Shown: positions 1 to 8,846 of the stretch, in pieces | How positions within the stretch are numbered: position 1 is the stretch's first letter | How the letters are laid out: each line of letters begins with the position of its first letter | Assembly (NCBI GenBank): GCA_900548275.1 | Contig: URJY01000001.1 | Coordinates: 62,001-126,000, forward strand | From: an uncultured Opitutales bacterium | Lineage (GTDB): Bacteria > Verrucomicrobiota > Verrucomicrobiia > Opitutales > Intestinicryptomonadaceae | Direction of reading: 5' to 3' | Length of the DNA stretch: 64,000 nt | Notes under the pieces: model-generated | The model's input: only the letters and a program-made list of their open reading frames with translations | The model's database searches: none | Told to the model about the DNA's origin: nothing | Translations under genes and position numbers: made by a program

Positions 1-1303
1 TGCGCGTTGCCTCGCGCACGGGTGTGCCGTCTTTCATATTGCGCTCCACGTTTTCGACAACGACGATTGCGTCGTCAACGACAATGCCGATTGCAAGCAC
101 CAGACCGAACAGTGTCAGGTTGTTGATGGTATAGCCGAACGCCTTCATCACCGCGAACGTGCCGATGAGCGAGACGGGAATTGCGAATAGCGGAATGACC
201 GCCGCGCGCCAGTTTTGCAGGAACAGCAGTACCACGAACACGACGAGCAGCACGGCTTCGAAAATAGAGCGGTAGACGGCGTTGATTGAGTCGCGCACGT
301 ATTCGGTTGCGTCGTAGCTTATGGCGTAGTCTACGTCCACGGGGAAGTCTTTTTTCAAGTCTTCAAGCTCGGCGCGGATGCGCTTGACCGTCTCGACCGA
401 ATTTGTCCCGGGGAGTTGGTACATACCCAGCGTAACCGACGGCTTGAGGTTTACGAAAGATTCGTTTTCGTAGTCGTACGCGCCCAGTTCCACGCGGGCG
501 ATGTCGCGCAGGTGCACGATTCTTCCGTCGGGCAGATATTTTACGATGATTTCGCCGAATTCCTTTTCGGTGGAAAGTCTGCCCTGTGCGTTGATGAGCA
601 GTTCGAACGCCGCGCCCGTTTCCTGCGGGGGCTTGTTGAGGCTGCCCGCGGCGACCTGCTTGTTCTGTTCCTGCAGTGCGGCGATTACCTGCATGGGCGA
701 GAGGTTTACGGCGGCGAGTCTGTCGGGGTCCATCCAGATTCGCATACTGTATTCCTTCGAACCGAACGTCGTAAATTCGCTGACGCCGTAGACGCGCGAG
801 AGCCTGTCCTGCAACTGCGTGATTGCGTAGTTTGAAAGGTAGATTTTGTCGCGCGTGCCGTTGGGCGAGAAAAGGTTGAGCGTAAGCAGGATGTCGGCGG
901 AACGCTTTCTTACGGTTATGCCGATGTCGCGCACTTCCTTTGGCACGCGGTTTTGCGCCTGCGCCACTTTGTTCTGCACGAGCACCTGCGCCATGTCGAT
1001 GTCCACGCCCGTTTCGAACGTGATTACGATGTTCCAACTGCCCGTCGGACGCGCCAACGAGCTCATATACGCCATTCCCTCCACGCCGTTGAGCTGCTGC
1101 TCGAGCGGCGCGATTGTCGTGTTCATTATGACTTCGGGCGACGCGCCCTTGTACGTGCCGTAGACAACGACGGTAGGCGGCGTGATGTTCGGGTATTGCG
1201 TAACGGGCAGGCTGAAATACGCAAGTATCCCGACGAACGAAATGATAATCGAAATTACGCCCGCGAAGATGGGGCGGTCGATGAAGAAGTGCGAGAATTT
1301 CAT
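1..1303 (-). CDS. RND (HAE1-type) multidrug efflux permease, partial
   Basis: Inner-membrane proton-driven efflux pump of the AcrB/MexB type; the first ~434 residues are present and the gene runs off the left edge. The product starts MKFSHFFIDRPIFAGVIS, the usual HAE1 N-terminus with TM1, followed by the porter-domain segment. Near positions 80-105 it encodes GIVVDDAIVVVEN, the TM4 motif whose two Asp residues match the AcrB proton-relay pair D407/D408. The ATG overlaps the TGA of the upstream membrane fusion protein gene as ATGA, so the two are translationally coupled. Substrates cannot be predicted. The absence of a TolC-like gene is uninformative because of the window edge. Confidence 0.95.
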   Translation of the reverse strand, partial: MKFSHFFIDRPIFAGVISIIISFVGILAYFSLPVTQYPNITPPTVVVYGTYKGASPEVIMNTTIAPLEQQLNGVEGMAYMSSLARPTGSWNIVITFETGVDIDMAQVLVQNKVAQAQNRVPKEVRDIGITVRKRSADILLTLNLFSPNGTRDKIYLSNYAITQLQDRLSRVYGVSEFTTFGSKEYSMRIWMDPDRLAAVNLSPMQVIAALQEQNKQVAAGSLNKPPQETGAAFELLINAQGRLSTEKEFGEIIVKYLPDGRIVHLRDIARVELGAYDYENESFVNLKPSVTLGMYQLPGTNSVETVKRIRAELEDLKKDFPVDVDYAISYDATEYVRDSINAVYRSIFEAVLLVVFVVLLFLQNWRAAVIPLFAIPVSLIGTFAVMKAFGYTINNLTLFGLVLAIGIVVDDAIVVVENVERNMKDGTPVREATR

Positions 1304-2442
1304 TTGTTGCCGAACTCCGCGCTTTCAACGGGGTTTACTTTTTTGCGGGGGACGGCTCTGTGCAGTCCGCTTACGATGACGCGGTCGGAGGCCTTCAGCC
1401 CGTCGTTGATTATGCGCATATTGCCGACGAGCTCGCCCACCGCAACCGCGCGGTATTCCACGATGTTTTTGTCGTCGACCGTCAGCACGAATCTTCCCAC
1501 GAGGTCGGTGCCGACCGCCGCTTCGGGCACGAGCAGATGTTCCACGGGGTCGCCCGCGCGGAGCATAATTTTGCCGAACATACCGGGGTAGAGAATTTTG
1601 TTTTTGTTCTCGATTTCCGCCCTGATTTCAATCGACGAGGCGTTGAGCGTGTTGTCGACGTACGTAACGCAGCCGAAGTGCGAGGGCTTCGATTCGTCGA
1701 GCAGCATAAGTTTTACGGGCGGGCCCGCGTGTTTTGCGGCGTCGATTGTGTCGAAAAGTTTGTTCTTTGTGTATCTTATGATGTCGCGTTCGCTTATCTC
1801 GAAGTAGGCGTAGACGGTGTCGCGCGAGACAATCATAGCCATCAGCGTGGAGGAGGCGTCGATGAGGTTGCCTTCGTCGACGCGGCGGCGGCTGATGTAG
1901 CCCGAAATGGGCGCGTAGGTTTTGGTAAATTCGAGGTTGAGGGTGGCTTCCTTGAGCTTTGCCTGCGCGCTCGAGAGCACGGCTTGGGCGGCGAGCAGCT
2001 CGCTTTTGCGCGTGTCGAGAATTTCCTTTGAAATTGCGTTTACTTCGTAGAGGTTTCGGGCGCGGTCGAGGTTGCTTTGCGCGAGTTCGATGCGCGTTTC
2101 GATTTCCTTCACCTCCGCCTGCGAGGCTTCAACGAGAGCCTGAAACGGGCGCGGGTCTATTTCGAAAAGGATGTCGCCCGCCTTTACGAAGTCGCCGTCC
2201 TTAAAGTAGATTTTTTCGAGATAGCCGCTGACGCGCGAGCGTATTTCGACCGATTTCTGCCCCTCGATGCGCGCGGTGTAGGTGTCCCAAAGCTCGAGCT
2301 TTTTTACGAGCGGCTTTGCCACCTCGACCGTGTTGTAGACTTCCGCGTCTTTCGAATCGTCCTTTTTCTCGAAGCAGCCTGTCAGCAGCAGCGAAAATGC
2401 GGCGGTTATTGCCATACAAAAATATTTCCCCGACATATGCAT
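1300..2442 (-). CDS. RND efflux periplasmic adaptor (membrane fusion lipoprotein)
   Basis: Periplasmic adaptor of the AcrA/MexA (HlyD-like) family that joins the RND permease to an outer-membrane channel. The N-terminus carries a lipoprotein signal with lipobox LLTGC, so the mature protein should be lipid-anchored. A longer reading frame exists, but the start is placed at MHMSGKYF (2442) or the Met two codons later, because upstream residues do not fit a signal peptide. A lipoyl-like segment (SRVSGYLEKIYFKDGDFVKAG) precedes an alpha-helical hairpin (EVKEIETRIELAQSNLDRA) and the second lipoyl half (TYAPISGYISRRRVDEG), followed by beta-barrel and membrane-proximal domains. About 380 aa, normal for the family. 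Its TGA overlaps the permease ATG. Confidence 0.93.
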   Translation of the reverse strand: MHMSGKYFCMAITAAFSLLLTGCFEKKDDSKDAEVYNTVEVAKPLVKKLELWDTYTARIEGQKSVEIRSRVSGYLEKIYFKDGDFVKAGDILFEIDPRPFQALVEASQAEVKEIETRIELAQSNLDRARNLYEVNAISKEILDTRKSELLAAQAVLSSAQAKLKEATLNLEFTKTYAPISGYISRRRVDEGNLIDASSTLMAMIVSRDTVYAYFEISERDIIRYTKNKLFDTIDAAKHAGPPVKLMLLDESKPSHFGCVTYVDNTLNASSIEIRAEIENKNKILYPGMFGKIMLRAGDPVEHLLVPEAAVGTDLVGRFVLTVDDKNIVEYRAVAVGELVGNMRIINDGLKASDRVIVSGLHRAVPRKKVNPVESAEFGNK

Positions 2443-2548
2443 TCCGAAATTTCTGCAACCGATTGGAATGTATGTCAAGTTTTTTGCTTTTTTTCGAAAC
2501 GACAACCCGCCGGAAGCCCGCGTTTCGGCGTGAATGCGCGGGGGCGGG

Positions 2549-2734
2549 CTATCTTGCGAATTTGAACACGCCCCTGTTGTCGTAGACGTAGACTTTCGAG
2601 CCGTTCTGAACCGAGACTGTCGTTGCCGTGTAGCCTACGAGCGTGCCGTGCTTTGTGAAAATCACCGCGCCTTTCGCGTTGTAGACGTACACGAACGAAC
2701 CGTTCTGTTTGCAGAGTGCTATTGTCCTGTCCAT
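2549..2734 (-). CDS. small protein with two YVY-G repeats, unknown function
   Basis: A 61-residue product not recognised as a named family. It contains two similar segments, QNGSFVYVYNAKGAVIF and QNGSKVYVYDNRGVFKF, separated by a GYTATTVSV linker, which suggests two beta hairpins. There is no signal peptide, membrane segment or cysteine pair. It lies 25 nt downstream of the acyl ligase/acyltransferase gene on the same strand and could be its last operon member. The internal repeat argues for a real protein rather than a chance frame, but the coding call is not certain. Confidence 0.55.
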   Translation of the reverse strand: MDRTIALCKQNGSFVYVYNAKGAVIFTKHGTLVGYTATTVSVQNGSKVYVYDNRGVFKFAR

Positions 2735-2759
2735 ATTCGGCGTGTGCTCGGTTTCGGTT

Positions 2760-5273
2760 TTATTTCGCGGTTTTGCCGTTCTTTAGCGCAAGCTCGACTT
2801 CGTTGCGGACTCTTGCGGCGAAATCGGCGTACGATTCGTTTTCCCAGACCGTAGTCGGCGGCAGGTAGCGCACGTTGATTTTCGCGCCGAATGTCGGCAG
2901 GGTCGCGTTCGACTTCACCGCCTCGAATGCGCCCGAAATCGCGACTGGCACGACCTGCGCGTTCATCTCCTTGGCGAGAATTGCGAAGCTTTGCTTGAAC
3001 TCGGCAACCGCGCCGTCTTTCGTGCGCGTGCCCTCGGGAAATATCACCACGTTGTTGCCCTCGCGCAGGGCTTGGGCGAGCTTTCTTATTGCCTCGCTTA
3101 CGTTGTCGTTGATGTCCATCACGATTACGTTGCTGCGGTCGGCGTATTTGCGCAGCCAGCCGCTCTTTATTATGGAGCGCAGTTTTGCGAAAAAGTACGT
3201 CTTGTAGATTTGCGTTTTCGTGAACGGAAGCACGAGGAAAAGCCCGTCGAGGTAGCTCTGGTGGTTCGGCGCGAGAATCAGCGGTTTGCCGCCCGCGACG
3301 TTTTCGAGCCCGTCGAACGACACTTTATAGAAGAGCTTTGCGAAAGTTCTGAAGATGTCTATCGAGATGAAGTGGAAGAAGTTGGGCTTTTTCAGCTCGG
3401 GGTAGGGCTGCGTCTGGATGATGTCCGACCACGTTATGTTTTTTGCCTGATTTTCGAACGAGTTGTCGCGGTTGTCGTCGACGAGTTGTGCGAACTCGCG
3501 CAAAGACGGATGTTTTTCGAAATCGCGTTCGTTTACGTCGACGCCGTAGTTCTCCTTGACGTAGCACTGCATCGAAATTTTCCCGAGCGAGTCAAGCCCC
3601 AAGTCCATTTCCATATGCGCGTCGGCGCGGACGGGCAGCGAGATTTGCCCCGCCAGAACCGCCTTGAGTTCCCTGTATGTTTCGGTGTCGGGCTCGGGAC
3701 GCGCCGCCTGCGCGGTGTCGGTATTTTTGTTTTCGATATATGTGGGCAGCAGGTGGCGTTTGAGTTTGCCAACGCGCGTGCGCGGCAGTTCGTCTGTCGT
3801 GAGGACGAATTTTATTATGCGTTTGTACGTTGCCGTCGCGCGGTTGTAGGGCAAGATGAAATCGTTGCGGACGTGCTCCTCCGCGCCGTCGCGCCCCATC
3901 GACTCAATCATTTCGGGGGCGACGCGCACGACCGCCTGCAGCGTGTTGTCGTACATCAGAATGCCCGCTTCAATCAGCTCGCTTCCGCTCTGGCGTTTGA
4001 GCTGCGTTTCCATTTCGGCGGGGTTGATGTTTTTGCCGTTCGGCAGAACTATGATTTCCTTGCGTCTGCCCGTGATGAAAAGGAAGCCGTCTTCGAGGTA
4101 TCCGAGGTCGCCCGTGTAGAGCCAGCCGTTTTTGATTGTCTCGGCGGTTTCTTCGGGGCGTTTGTAGTAGCCTGCTGTTACGTTTTCGCCCTTGACGATT
4201 ATTTCGCCGTCGACGATTCTGATTTCCACCCCCGGAAGTGCCTCCCCAGGGGAGCCGACTTTTATTCTGCCGATTCTCGGGAATGTGATGATGGGGGCGC
4301 ATTCGGTCATACCGTAACCTTCGCGAACGCCGAAGCCGAGCACGTCGAGGTCGCGCCAGACGCGCTTGTCGAGGGCTGCTCCGCCCGACACCCAGAATTT
4401 GACCTGTCCGCCGAATTTTTTGTGGATTGTTCCGAAAAGTTTTTTAGAGAGCGCGGGGCAGTTGGCGAGTTTTGCGAAATTGAAAATTGCCGTCAGGATT
4501 TTCGAGCTGCCGATTTTCGCCATTATGTTCGAGTGCAACAGCTCGTAGAAGCGCGGCACGCTGATAATCATATCGACGGGGTATTTTTGCAGAACCGCCG
4601 CGATGTCGGCGGGCGAGAGCGAGCTCGGGAACGAGAGTCTTCCGCCGATGGAAAGGGGCATAATCAGCGTGCCCATAAGCGGCAGAATGTGGTGGAACGG
4701 CAGCATTGCAAGCACGCGGATTCCGTCGAAATAGTATTTCGCCTCGTACACCGCGCGCATATTTGCGTACATATTTCCGAACGTGAGCATAACGCCCTTG
4801 GGGTTGCCCGTCGTGCCCGATGTGTAGACGATTAGCGCGAGGTCGGAGCTTTCGCGTTCGATTTTCCAGTTGGAATCGGAAACCTCCGCAATTTCGCCGT
4901 CGAAGAGTTCTTCGAGCACCACGATTTTAGTCTTCGAGCCGGTTGCCTCCGCCGCCTTTTGCGCGGTTTCGAGATTCTCGCGGCTTACGCAGATTGCGTC
5001 GGGTTCTGCGTCCGACAGCACGAAAGCCACTTCTTCGGCGTTCGACTTGGCGTCGACGGGCACTACCGTTGCGCCGTCGAGCCACGCCCCGTAGAGCGCG
5101 AAAACCCATTGCGGCGAGTTGTCGGCAAAGATTGCGATTTTCCTTTCGCCGTCGGCGTGCGGCAGCGCGTCGCGGGCTTTGAGAATGCGCGCGTAGGTCT
5201 GCGCGTAGGAAAATTTGAAGTCCACCCCCGCGAGCGCATCGCGGTTGAAATCCCTCATCAATGTTATGTTCAT
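2760..5273 (-). CDS. acyl-CoA/ACP synthetase - acyl carrier domain - PlsC acyltransferase fusion
   Basis: Three-domain enzyme of about 837 aa, expected at the inner membrane, activating fatty acids and transferring them in phospholipid or lysophospholipid acylation (Aas-like role, inferred). Domain 1 (about 1-520) is an AMP-forming ligase with P-loop YTSGTTGNPKGVML and motif YTGDLGYLEDGFLFITGR. Domain 2 (about 535-610) is an acyl-carrier domain with phosphopantetheine site DLGLDSLGKIS (Ser near 561). Domain 3 (about 640-830) is a PlsC/LPLAT acyltransferase with NHQSYLD (NHx4D) and FPEGTRTKDG. The start MNITLMRDF is chosen because its ATG overlaps the tgt TGA as ATGA; a 15-codon longer frame runs into tgt. 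Compared with E. coli Aas the domain order is reversed and a carrier domain is added. Confidence 0.92.
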   Translation of the reverse strand: MNITLMRDFNRDALAGVDFKFSYAQTYARILKARDALPHADGERKIAIFADNSPQWVFALYGAWLDGATVVPVDAKSNAEEVAFVLSDAEPDAICVSRENLETAQKAAEATGSKTKIVVLEELFDGEIAEVSDSNWKIERESSDLALIVYTSGTTGNPKGVMLTFGNMYANMRAVYEAKYYFDGIRVLAMLPFHHILPLMGTLIMPLSIGGRLSFPSSLSPADIAAVLQKYPVDMIISVPRFYELLHSNIMAKIGSSKILTAIFNFAKLANCPALSKKLFGTIHKKFGGQVKFWVSGGAALDKRVWRDLDVLGFGVREGYGMTECAPIITFPRIGRIKVGSPGEALPGVEIRIVDGEIIVKGENVTAGYYKRPEETAETIKNGWLYTGDLGYLEDGFLFITGRRKEIIVLPNGKNINPAEMETQLKRQSGSELIEAGILMYDNTLQAVVRVAPEMIESMGRDGAEEHVRNDFILPYNRATATYKRIIKFVLTTDELPRTRVGKLKRHLLPTYIENKNTDTAQAARPEPDTETYRELKAVLAGQISLPVRADAHMEMDLGLDSLGKISMQCYVKENYGVDVNERDFEKHPSLREFAQLVDDNRDNSFENQAKNITWSDIIQTQPYPELKKPNFFHFISIDIFRTFAKLFYKVSFDGLENVAGGKPLILAPNHQSYLDGLFLVLPFTKTQIYKTYFFAKLRSIIKSGWLRKYADRSNVIVMDINDNVSEAIRKLAQALREGNNVVIFPEGTRTKDGAVAEFKQSFAILAKEMNAQVVPVAISGAFEAVKSNATLPTFGAKINVRYLPPTTVWENESYADFAARVRNEVELALKNGKTAK

Positions 5274-6394
5274 TTTCTGTTTCCTTTCTCGTATCGGGCA
5301 ATCCAAGCCGCGCTCCATTCTTCGAAGTCGCCCAGTTCGATGTGTCGGCGGGCGTTTTCGGTCAGTATCTGGAAAAATCTTACGTTGTGTATCGAAAGCA
5401 GCGTGCAGGCGAGAATTTCGTTCGCCTTGACAAGATGGCGGATGTACGCGCGCGAAAATTGCGACGCGTAGCTGTCGATTTCGGGGTCGAGCGGCGAGTG
5501 GTCTTCGGCGAAGCGCGCGTTTTTAAGGTTGATGTCGCCGTCGAGGGTGAATGCGGTTGCGTGGCGGGCGAGGCGCGTGGGCATAACGCAGTCGAACATA
5601 TCCGCGCCGAGCGCAATCATCTTGAGGATTTGCGGCGGCGTGCCCACGCCCATAACGTAGCGCGGTTTTTCGGCGGGCAGGTTCTGCGTGCAAACGTCGA
5701 CCTGTTCGAGCATTGCGGGTTCGGGCTCGCCGACCGAAACGCCGCCGATTGCGTACCCCGGGAAGTCGAGCTCGGCTATGCGGCGCGAGCAGTCGGCGCG
5801 GATGTCGTCGTAGCAGCCGCCCTGTGCGATTGCGAACGAAAGCACGCCGTCGGAGGGCATACCGAGCCGTTCGTATTCGTCGCGGCAACGCTTCGCCCAG
5901 CGGATTGTGCGTTCGACCGAAGTCTTGCACGCCCTGAGTTCGCACGGATAGGGAATGCACTCGTCGAGCACCATCGCGATGTCCGAGTTCAAATTGCGCT
6001 GTATTTGCATGCACGATTCGGGCGACAAGAACAGTTTTGCACCGTCGAGGTGCGAGTTGAACGCAATTCCCTCCTCGGTGATTTTTCTGAGCTTCGAAAG
6101 ACTGAACGCCTGAAATCCGCCGCTGTCGGTGAGGATTGGTTTGCGCCATTTCATAAACTCGTGCAGCCCGCCGAAGCGGGCGATGAGTTCCGAAGTTGGG
6201 CGGATATTCAGGTGGTATGTGTTGCCGAGGATTATCTGCGCCCCCGTCTCCTCTACCTGCGCGGGCGTGAGCGATTTTACGGTCGCCTGCGTGCCGACCG
6301 CCATAAAGACGGGCGTTTGCACGTCGCCGTGCGGGGTTGTGAGGGTTGCGCGGCGGGCGCGCGATTTCTCGGATGTCTTTAGAAGCCTGAACAT
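5270..6394 (-). CDS. tgt: tRNA-guanine transglycosylase lacking the canonical zinc cysteines
   Basis: Exchanges guanine-34 of GUN-anticodon tRNAs for preQ1 (bacterial type) in queuosine synthesis. 374 aa, normal length. Asp90 in ILTDSGGFQ and Asp268 in MFDCVMPTR match the catalytic acid and nucleophile (E. coli D89, D264), and GGVSVGEP (217-224) matches the base-recognition loop. The usual zinc motif CxCxxC before RNYSRAYLHH is absent: the sequence reads LDPEIDSYASQFSRAYIRH, with Ile306, Ser308 and Ser311 at the three Cys positions. The fourth ligand His336 (SIHN) remains. The gene starts 3 nt after purB and its TGA overlaps the acyl-ligase ATG, so the three form an operon. Zinc loss may be compensated structurally or may impair function. 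Confidence 0.95.
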   Translation of the reverse strand: MFRLLKTSEKSRARRATLTTPHGDVQTPVFMAVGTQATVKSLTPAQVEETGAQIILGNTYHLNIRPTSELIARFGGLHEFMKWRKPILTDSGGFQAFSLSKLRKITEEGIAFNSHLDGAKLFLSPESCMQIQRNLNSDIAMVLDECIPYPCELRACKTSVERTIRWAKRCRDEYERLGMPSDGVLSFAIAQGGCYDDIRADCSRRIAELDFPGYAIGGVSVGEPEPAMLEQVDVCTQNLPAEKPRYVMGVGTPPQILKMIALGADMFDCVMPTRLARHATAFTLDGDINLKNARFAEDHSPLDPEIDSYASQFSRAYIRHLVKANEILACTLLSIHNVRFFQILTENARRHIELGDFEEWSAAWIARYEKGNRK

Positions 6395-6397
6395 TTC

Positions 6398-7816
6398 CTA
6401 AAGTATCGGTGCGGGAACATACGACTGCGCTTCGGGGCACTCTTCGGCGAGCTTGTCGGCGCGGTCGCAGAAATCGACCGTCTGCGCCTCCGCCATCCCC
6501 GTTGCGCAACTGCCGACTTTTTCGATTTCGGCAAGTTCGGCGGAGTCGAGCGGCATGCGCGGGTCGTCGGCAAGGCGTTTGAGAAGGTCGTTGTCGCGGA
6601 TTTTGCCCGCGCGCAGGTCGTTTGCCGTGGCGACTGCGTGTTCCTTGATGATTTCGTGCGCGTCTTCGCGTCCGATTCCCTTTTTGACGGCGTTCATCAT
6701 TATCGTGGTCGTCAGCAGGAACGGCATATATTTGCGGCATTCCGCGGCGATAACCGCCGTGTTTATCGTCATCTGGTTGAGAATCGTGATGAAAGTTTCG
6801 AGCAGCCCGTCGATTGCGAAGAACGAGTCGGGCAGAACCACGCGGCGCACGACCGAGCACGACACGTCGCCCTCGTTCCACTGGTCGCCCGCCAGCGACG
6901 CCGCCATTTCGAGGTAGCCGCGCAGGATTACGTGGAAGCCGTTGATGCGTTCGCAACTGCGCGAATTCATCTTGTGCGGCATTGCCGAAGAACCCGTCTG
7001 ACCCTTTGCGAAGCCTTCGCCCGCAAGTTCCGCGCCCGCCATAATGCGGAGTGTCTTTGCGAACGACGACGCGCCTGCGCCCAGTTGGTAGAGGCGCGAA
7101 ACGCATTCATAGTCGAGCGTGCGGGGGTATACCTGACCCGTCGCGCCGATGACGCGGTTGATTCCCAAATGTTTGCGCACCATTTCGTCGAGCTTGAGCG
7201 CCTTCGATGCGTCGCCGTCGAAAAGCGTGAGCTGGTCGAGCTGCGTTCCCACCGCGCCCTTAAGTCCGCGGACGGGGTAGGTTGCGATGAGCGCGTCGAG
7301 ATTTTCGATTGCCCGCAGTGTGTCTTCGCCGTATTCGGCAAGGCGTTTGCCGACCGTCGTAAGCTGCGCGATGACGTTGTGCGTGCGCGCGGCGAGAACC
7401 GTCGCCCTGTGCTTGCGCGCGGTCTTCGAGAGCAGAAGCAGCGCGGCGATAGCCTTCATCTTGATTACCTTCAGCGATCCGTAGACCTGCAACTGTTCGA
7501 CGCATTCGGTGAGGTCGCGGCTTGTCATCCCCTTGTGGATGTGTTCGAAACCCGCAAGTTCGCAAAATTCCTCGATGCGCGCCTTTACGTCGTGCCGCGT
7601 GATTTTTTCGCGCTTGTTGATTTCGTCTATGCGGATGTTTGTCTTGACCCTTTCGTAGGCGTCTATCGCCTCCTGCGGGATGTCGAGCCCAAGCTCTTTC
7701 TGGGCTTTCATAACGGCAATCCAGAGATTGCGTTCGAGTAAAATTTTGCCCTCCGCGCTCCAGATGTCCTTGAGTGCTTTCGAGGCATAACGTTCTGCCA
7801 AAATATCGGGTATCAT
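6398..7816 (-). CDS. purB: adenylosuccinate lyase
   Basis: Cleaves SAICAR and adenylosuccinate, releasing fumarate, in purine synthesis. The product is 472 aa with the fumarase/aspartase-superfamily signature GSSAMPHKMNSR in the flexible active-site loop, plus TSRDLTE and RTHNVIAQ segments containing conserved superfamily residues. The ATG at 7816 is the first good start. TAG lies 3 nt before the tgt ATG. A divergent repeat-protein gene begins about 70 nt upstream, so promoters for both directions probably lie in 7817-7887. Confidence 0.96.
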   Translation of the reverse strand: MIPDILAERYASKALKDIWSAEGKILLERNLWIAVMKAQKELGLDIPQEAIDAYERVKTNIRIDEINKREKITRHDVKARIEEFCELAGFEHIHKGMTSRDLTECVEQLQVYGSLKVIKMKAIAALLLLSKTARKHRATVLAARTHNVIAQLTTVGKRLAEYGEDTLRAIENLDALIATYPVRGLKGAVGTQLDQLTLFDGDASKALKLDEMVRKHLGINRVIGATGQVYPRTLDYECVSRLYQLGAGASSFAKTLRIMAGAELAGEGFAKGQTGSSAMPHKMNSRSCERINGFHVILRGYLEMAASLAGDQWNEGDVSCSVVRRVVLPDSFFAIDGLLETFITILNQMTINTAVIAAECRKYMPFLLTTTIMMNAVKKGIGREDAHEIIKEHAVATANDLRAGKIRDNDLLKRLADDPRMPLDSAELAEIEKVGSCATGMAEAQTVDFCDRADKLAEECPEAQSYVPAPIL

Positions 7817-7887
7817 AGTCTGTAAAATATAATGGATTTTTCTTCCAAATTTAGAAGCTTTTTTTCAGACTCGGGCGGATTTTTTTT

Positions 7888-8769
7888 ATGGACGGAAAAT
7901 ATTACAAGGTCTTGGGCGGCGAAGCGAAGTCGCCCTGCACGCTCTTCGACTACACGCCGTATCTGCCCACCGAAAATTCGGCGGGCGCGTGGCTTCCGCG
8001 CATCGACGACGCCGAGATGTCGGGCGGCGGCTATTACGTCTCGAAATACTGGAATATGTGGTACGACAAAGGCGCGCGCATCTACGAGGTCGATTTCGAA
8101 CCGTGCCCGTCGCCGCGTCCGCCCGCCGTCGAAGACCAGATTTGCTGCCGGACAATCCGCCTTTTGCGCGACGCAACCGACGAACTTCTTCCGCTTCTGA
8201 CCGACGAAAAATTCAACGTAGGAGAGGGCAATCTCGGCGAACGCAACATAGGCTCGCACAATATCGGCGAACGCAATACGGGCAGGCGCAACACTGGGAA
8301 ACTCAACAGCGGCGACTTCAACACGGGCGACCGCAACACGGGTATCGACAACGTTGGCGACTGCAACATCGGCAGCGCAAACGCGGGCAGCCGCAACAGG
8401 GGGCACTCGAACAGCGGCGACGGCAACGTCGGTTCGTACAACAGCGGACATTTCAACACGGGCAACGCCAACAGCGGCAGCTTCAACAGGGGCAACAGAA
8501 ACACGGGGAAATGGAATATAGGCTCGTACCACAGCGGACATTTCAATACGCAACCCGAGCCTGTATATATGTTCGACAAACCGACCGACGTTCCGCTTTC
8601 GCAAATAATCCTGCCGAAGTGGCTGAACAGTCCGAACCCGAGGGAGTCGCTGAAGGACGCAACCGCCGCGGACGTAAAAAAGACGCTCGAACTGCCGAAC
8701 TTCGACTTCGCAATATTCGAAAAAATCACGGGCATAACAAAAGCCGAACTGCTCGAAAAACTCGGGTGA
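7888..8769 (+). CDS. pentapeptide N-x-G repeat protein (MPTR-like)
   Basis: 293 aa of unknown function. Residues about 1-105 form a non-repeated aromatic-rich domain (GGGYYVSKYWNMWYDKGARIYEVDF). Residues about 109-223 are roughly 22 uninterrupted five-residue units of the form x-N-x-G-x (FNTGD, RNTGI, YNSGH, WNIGS). About 70 non-repeated residues follow (ADVKKTLELPNFDFAIFEKITG). The repeat corresponds to the Pentapeptide_2 class best known from mycobacterial PPE-MPTR proteins and is expected to form a beta-solenoid-like stack. No signal peptide, membrane segment or PPE domain is visible. It stands alone, divergent from purB and convergent with the oxidoreductase gene, with a shared terminator after it. 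Confidence 0.8.
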   Translation: MDGKYYKVLGGEAKSPCTLFDYTPYLPTENSAGAWLPRIDDAEMSGGGYYVSKYWNMWYDKGARIYEVDFEPCPSPRPPAVEDQICCRTIRLLRDATDELLPLLTDEKFNVGEGNLGERNIGSHNIGERNTGRRNTGKLNSGDFNTGDRNTGIDNVGDCNIGSANAGSRNRGHSNSGDGNVGSYNSGHFNTGNANSGSFNRGNRNTGKWNIGSYHSGHFNTQPEPVYMFDKPTDVPLSQIILPKWLNSPNPRESLKDATAADVKKTLELPNFDFAIFEKITGITKAELLEKLG

Positions 8770-8785
8770 TTCAAGCTTCGAGCCG

Positions 8786-8830
8786 CAAAAAAAAGAGACT
8801 GTCGAAATTCGGCAGTCTCCTTTTTTGTTT
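8786..8830. terminator. bidirectional rho-independent terminator
   Basis: A near-perfect stem GAGACTGtCGAA/TTCGgCAGTCTC is flanked by an A-run on the left and a T-run on the right, so it can terminate both the repeat-protein gene (plus) and the oxidoreductase gene (minus). Confidence 0.88.
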
Positions 8831-8846
8831 CTCCAATCCGTGCGGA

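Noticed and set aside
2991..4835. 614-codon open frame on the plus strand
   Set aside because: It lies wholly antisense to the acyl-ligase/PlsC gene, has Arg/Val/Phe-rich composition and no domain. Stop-poor antisense frames arise from the codon bias here.
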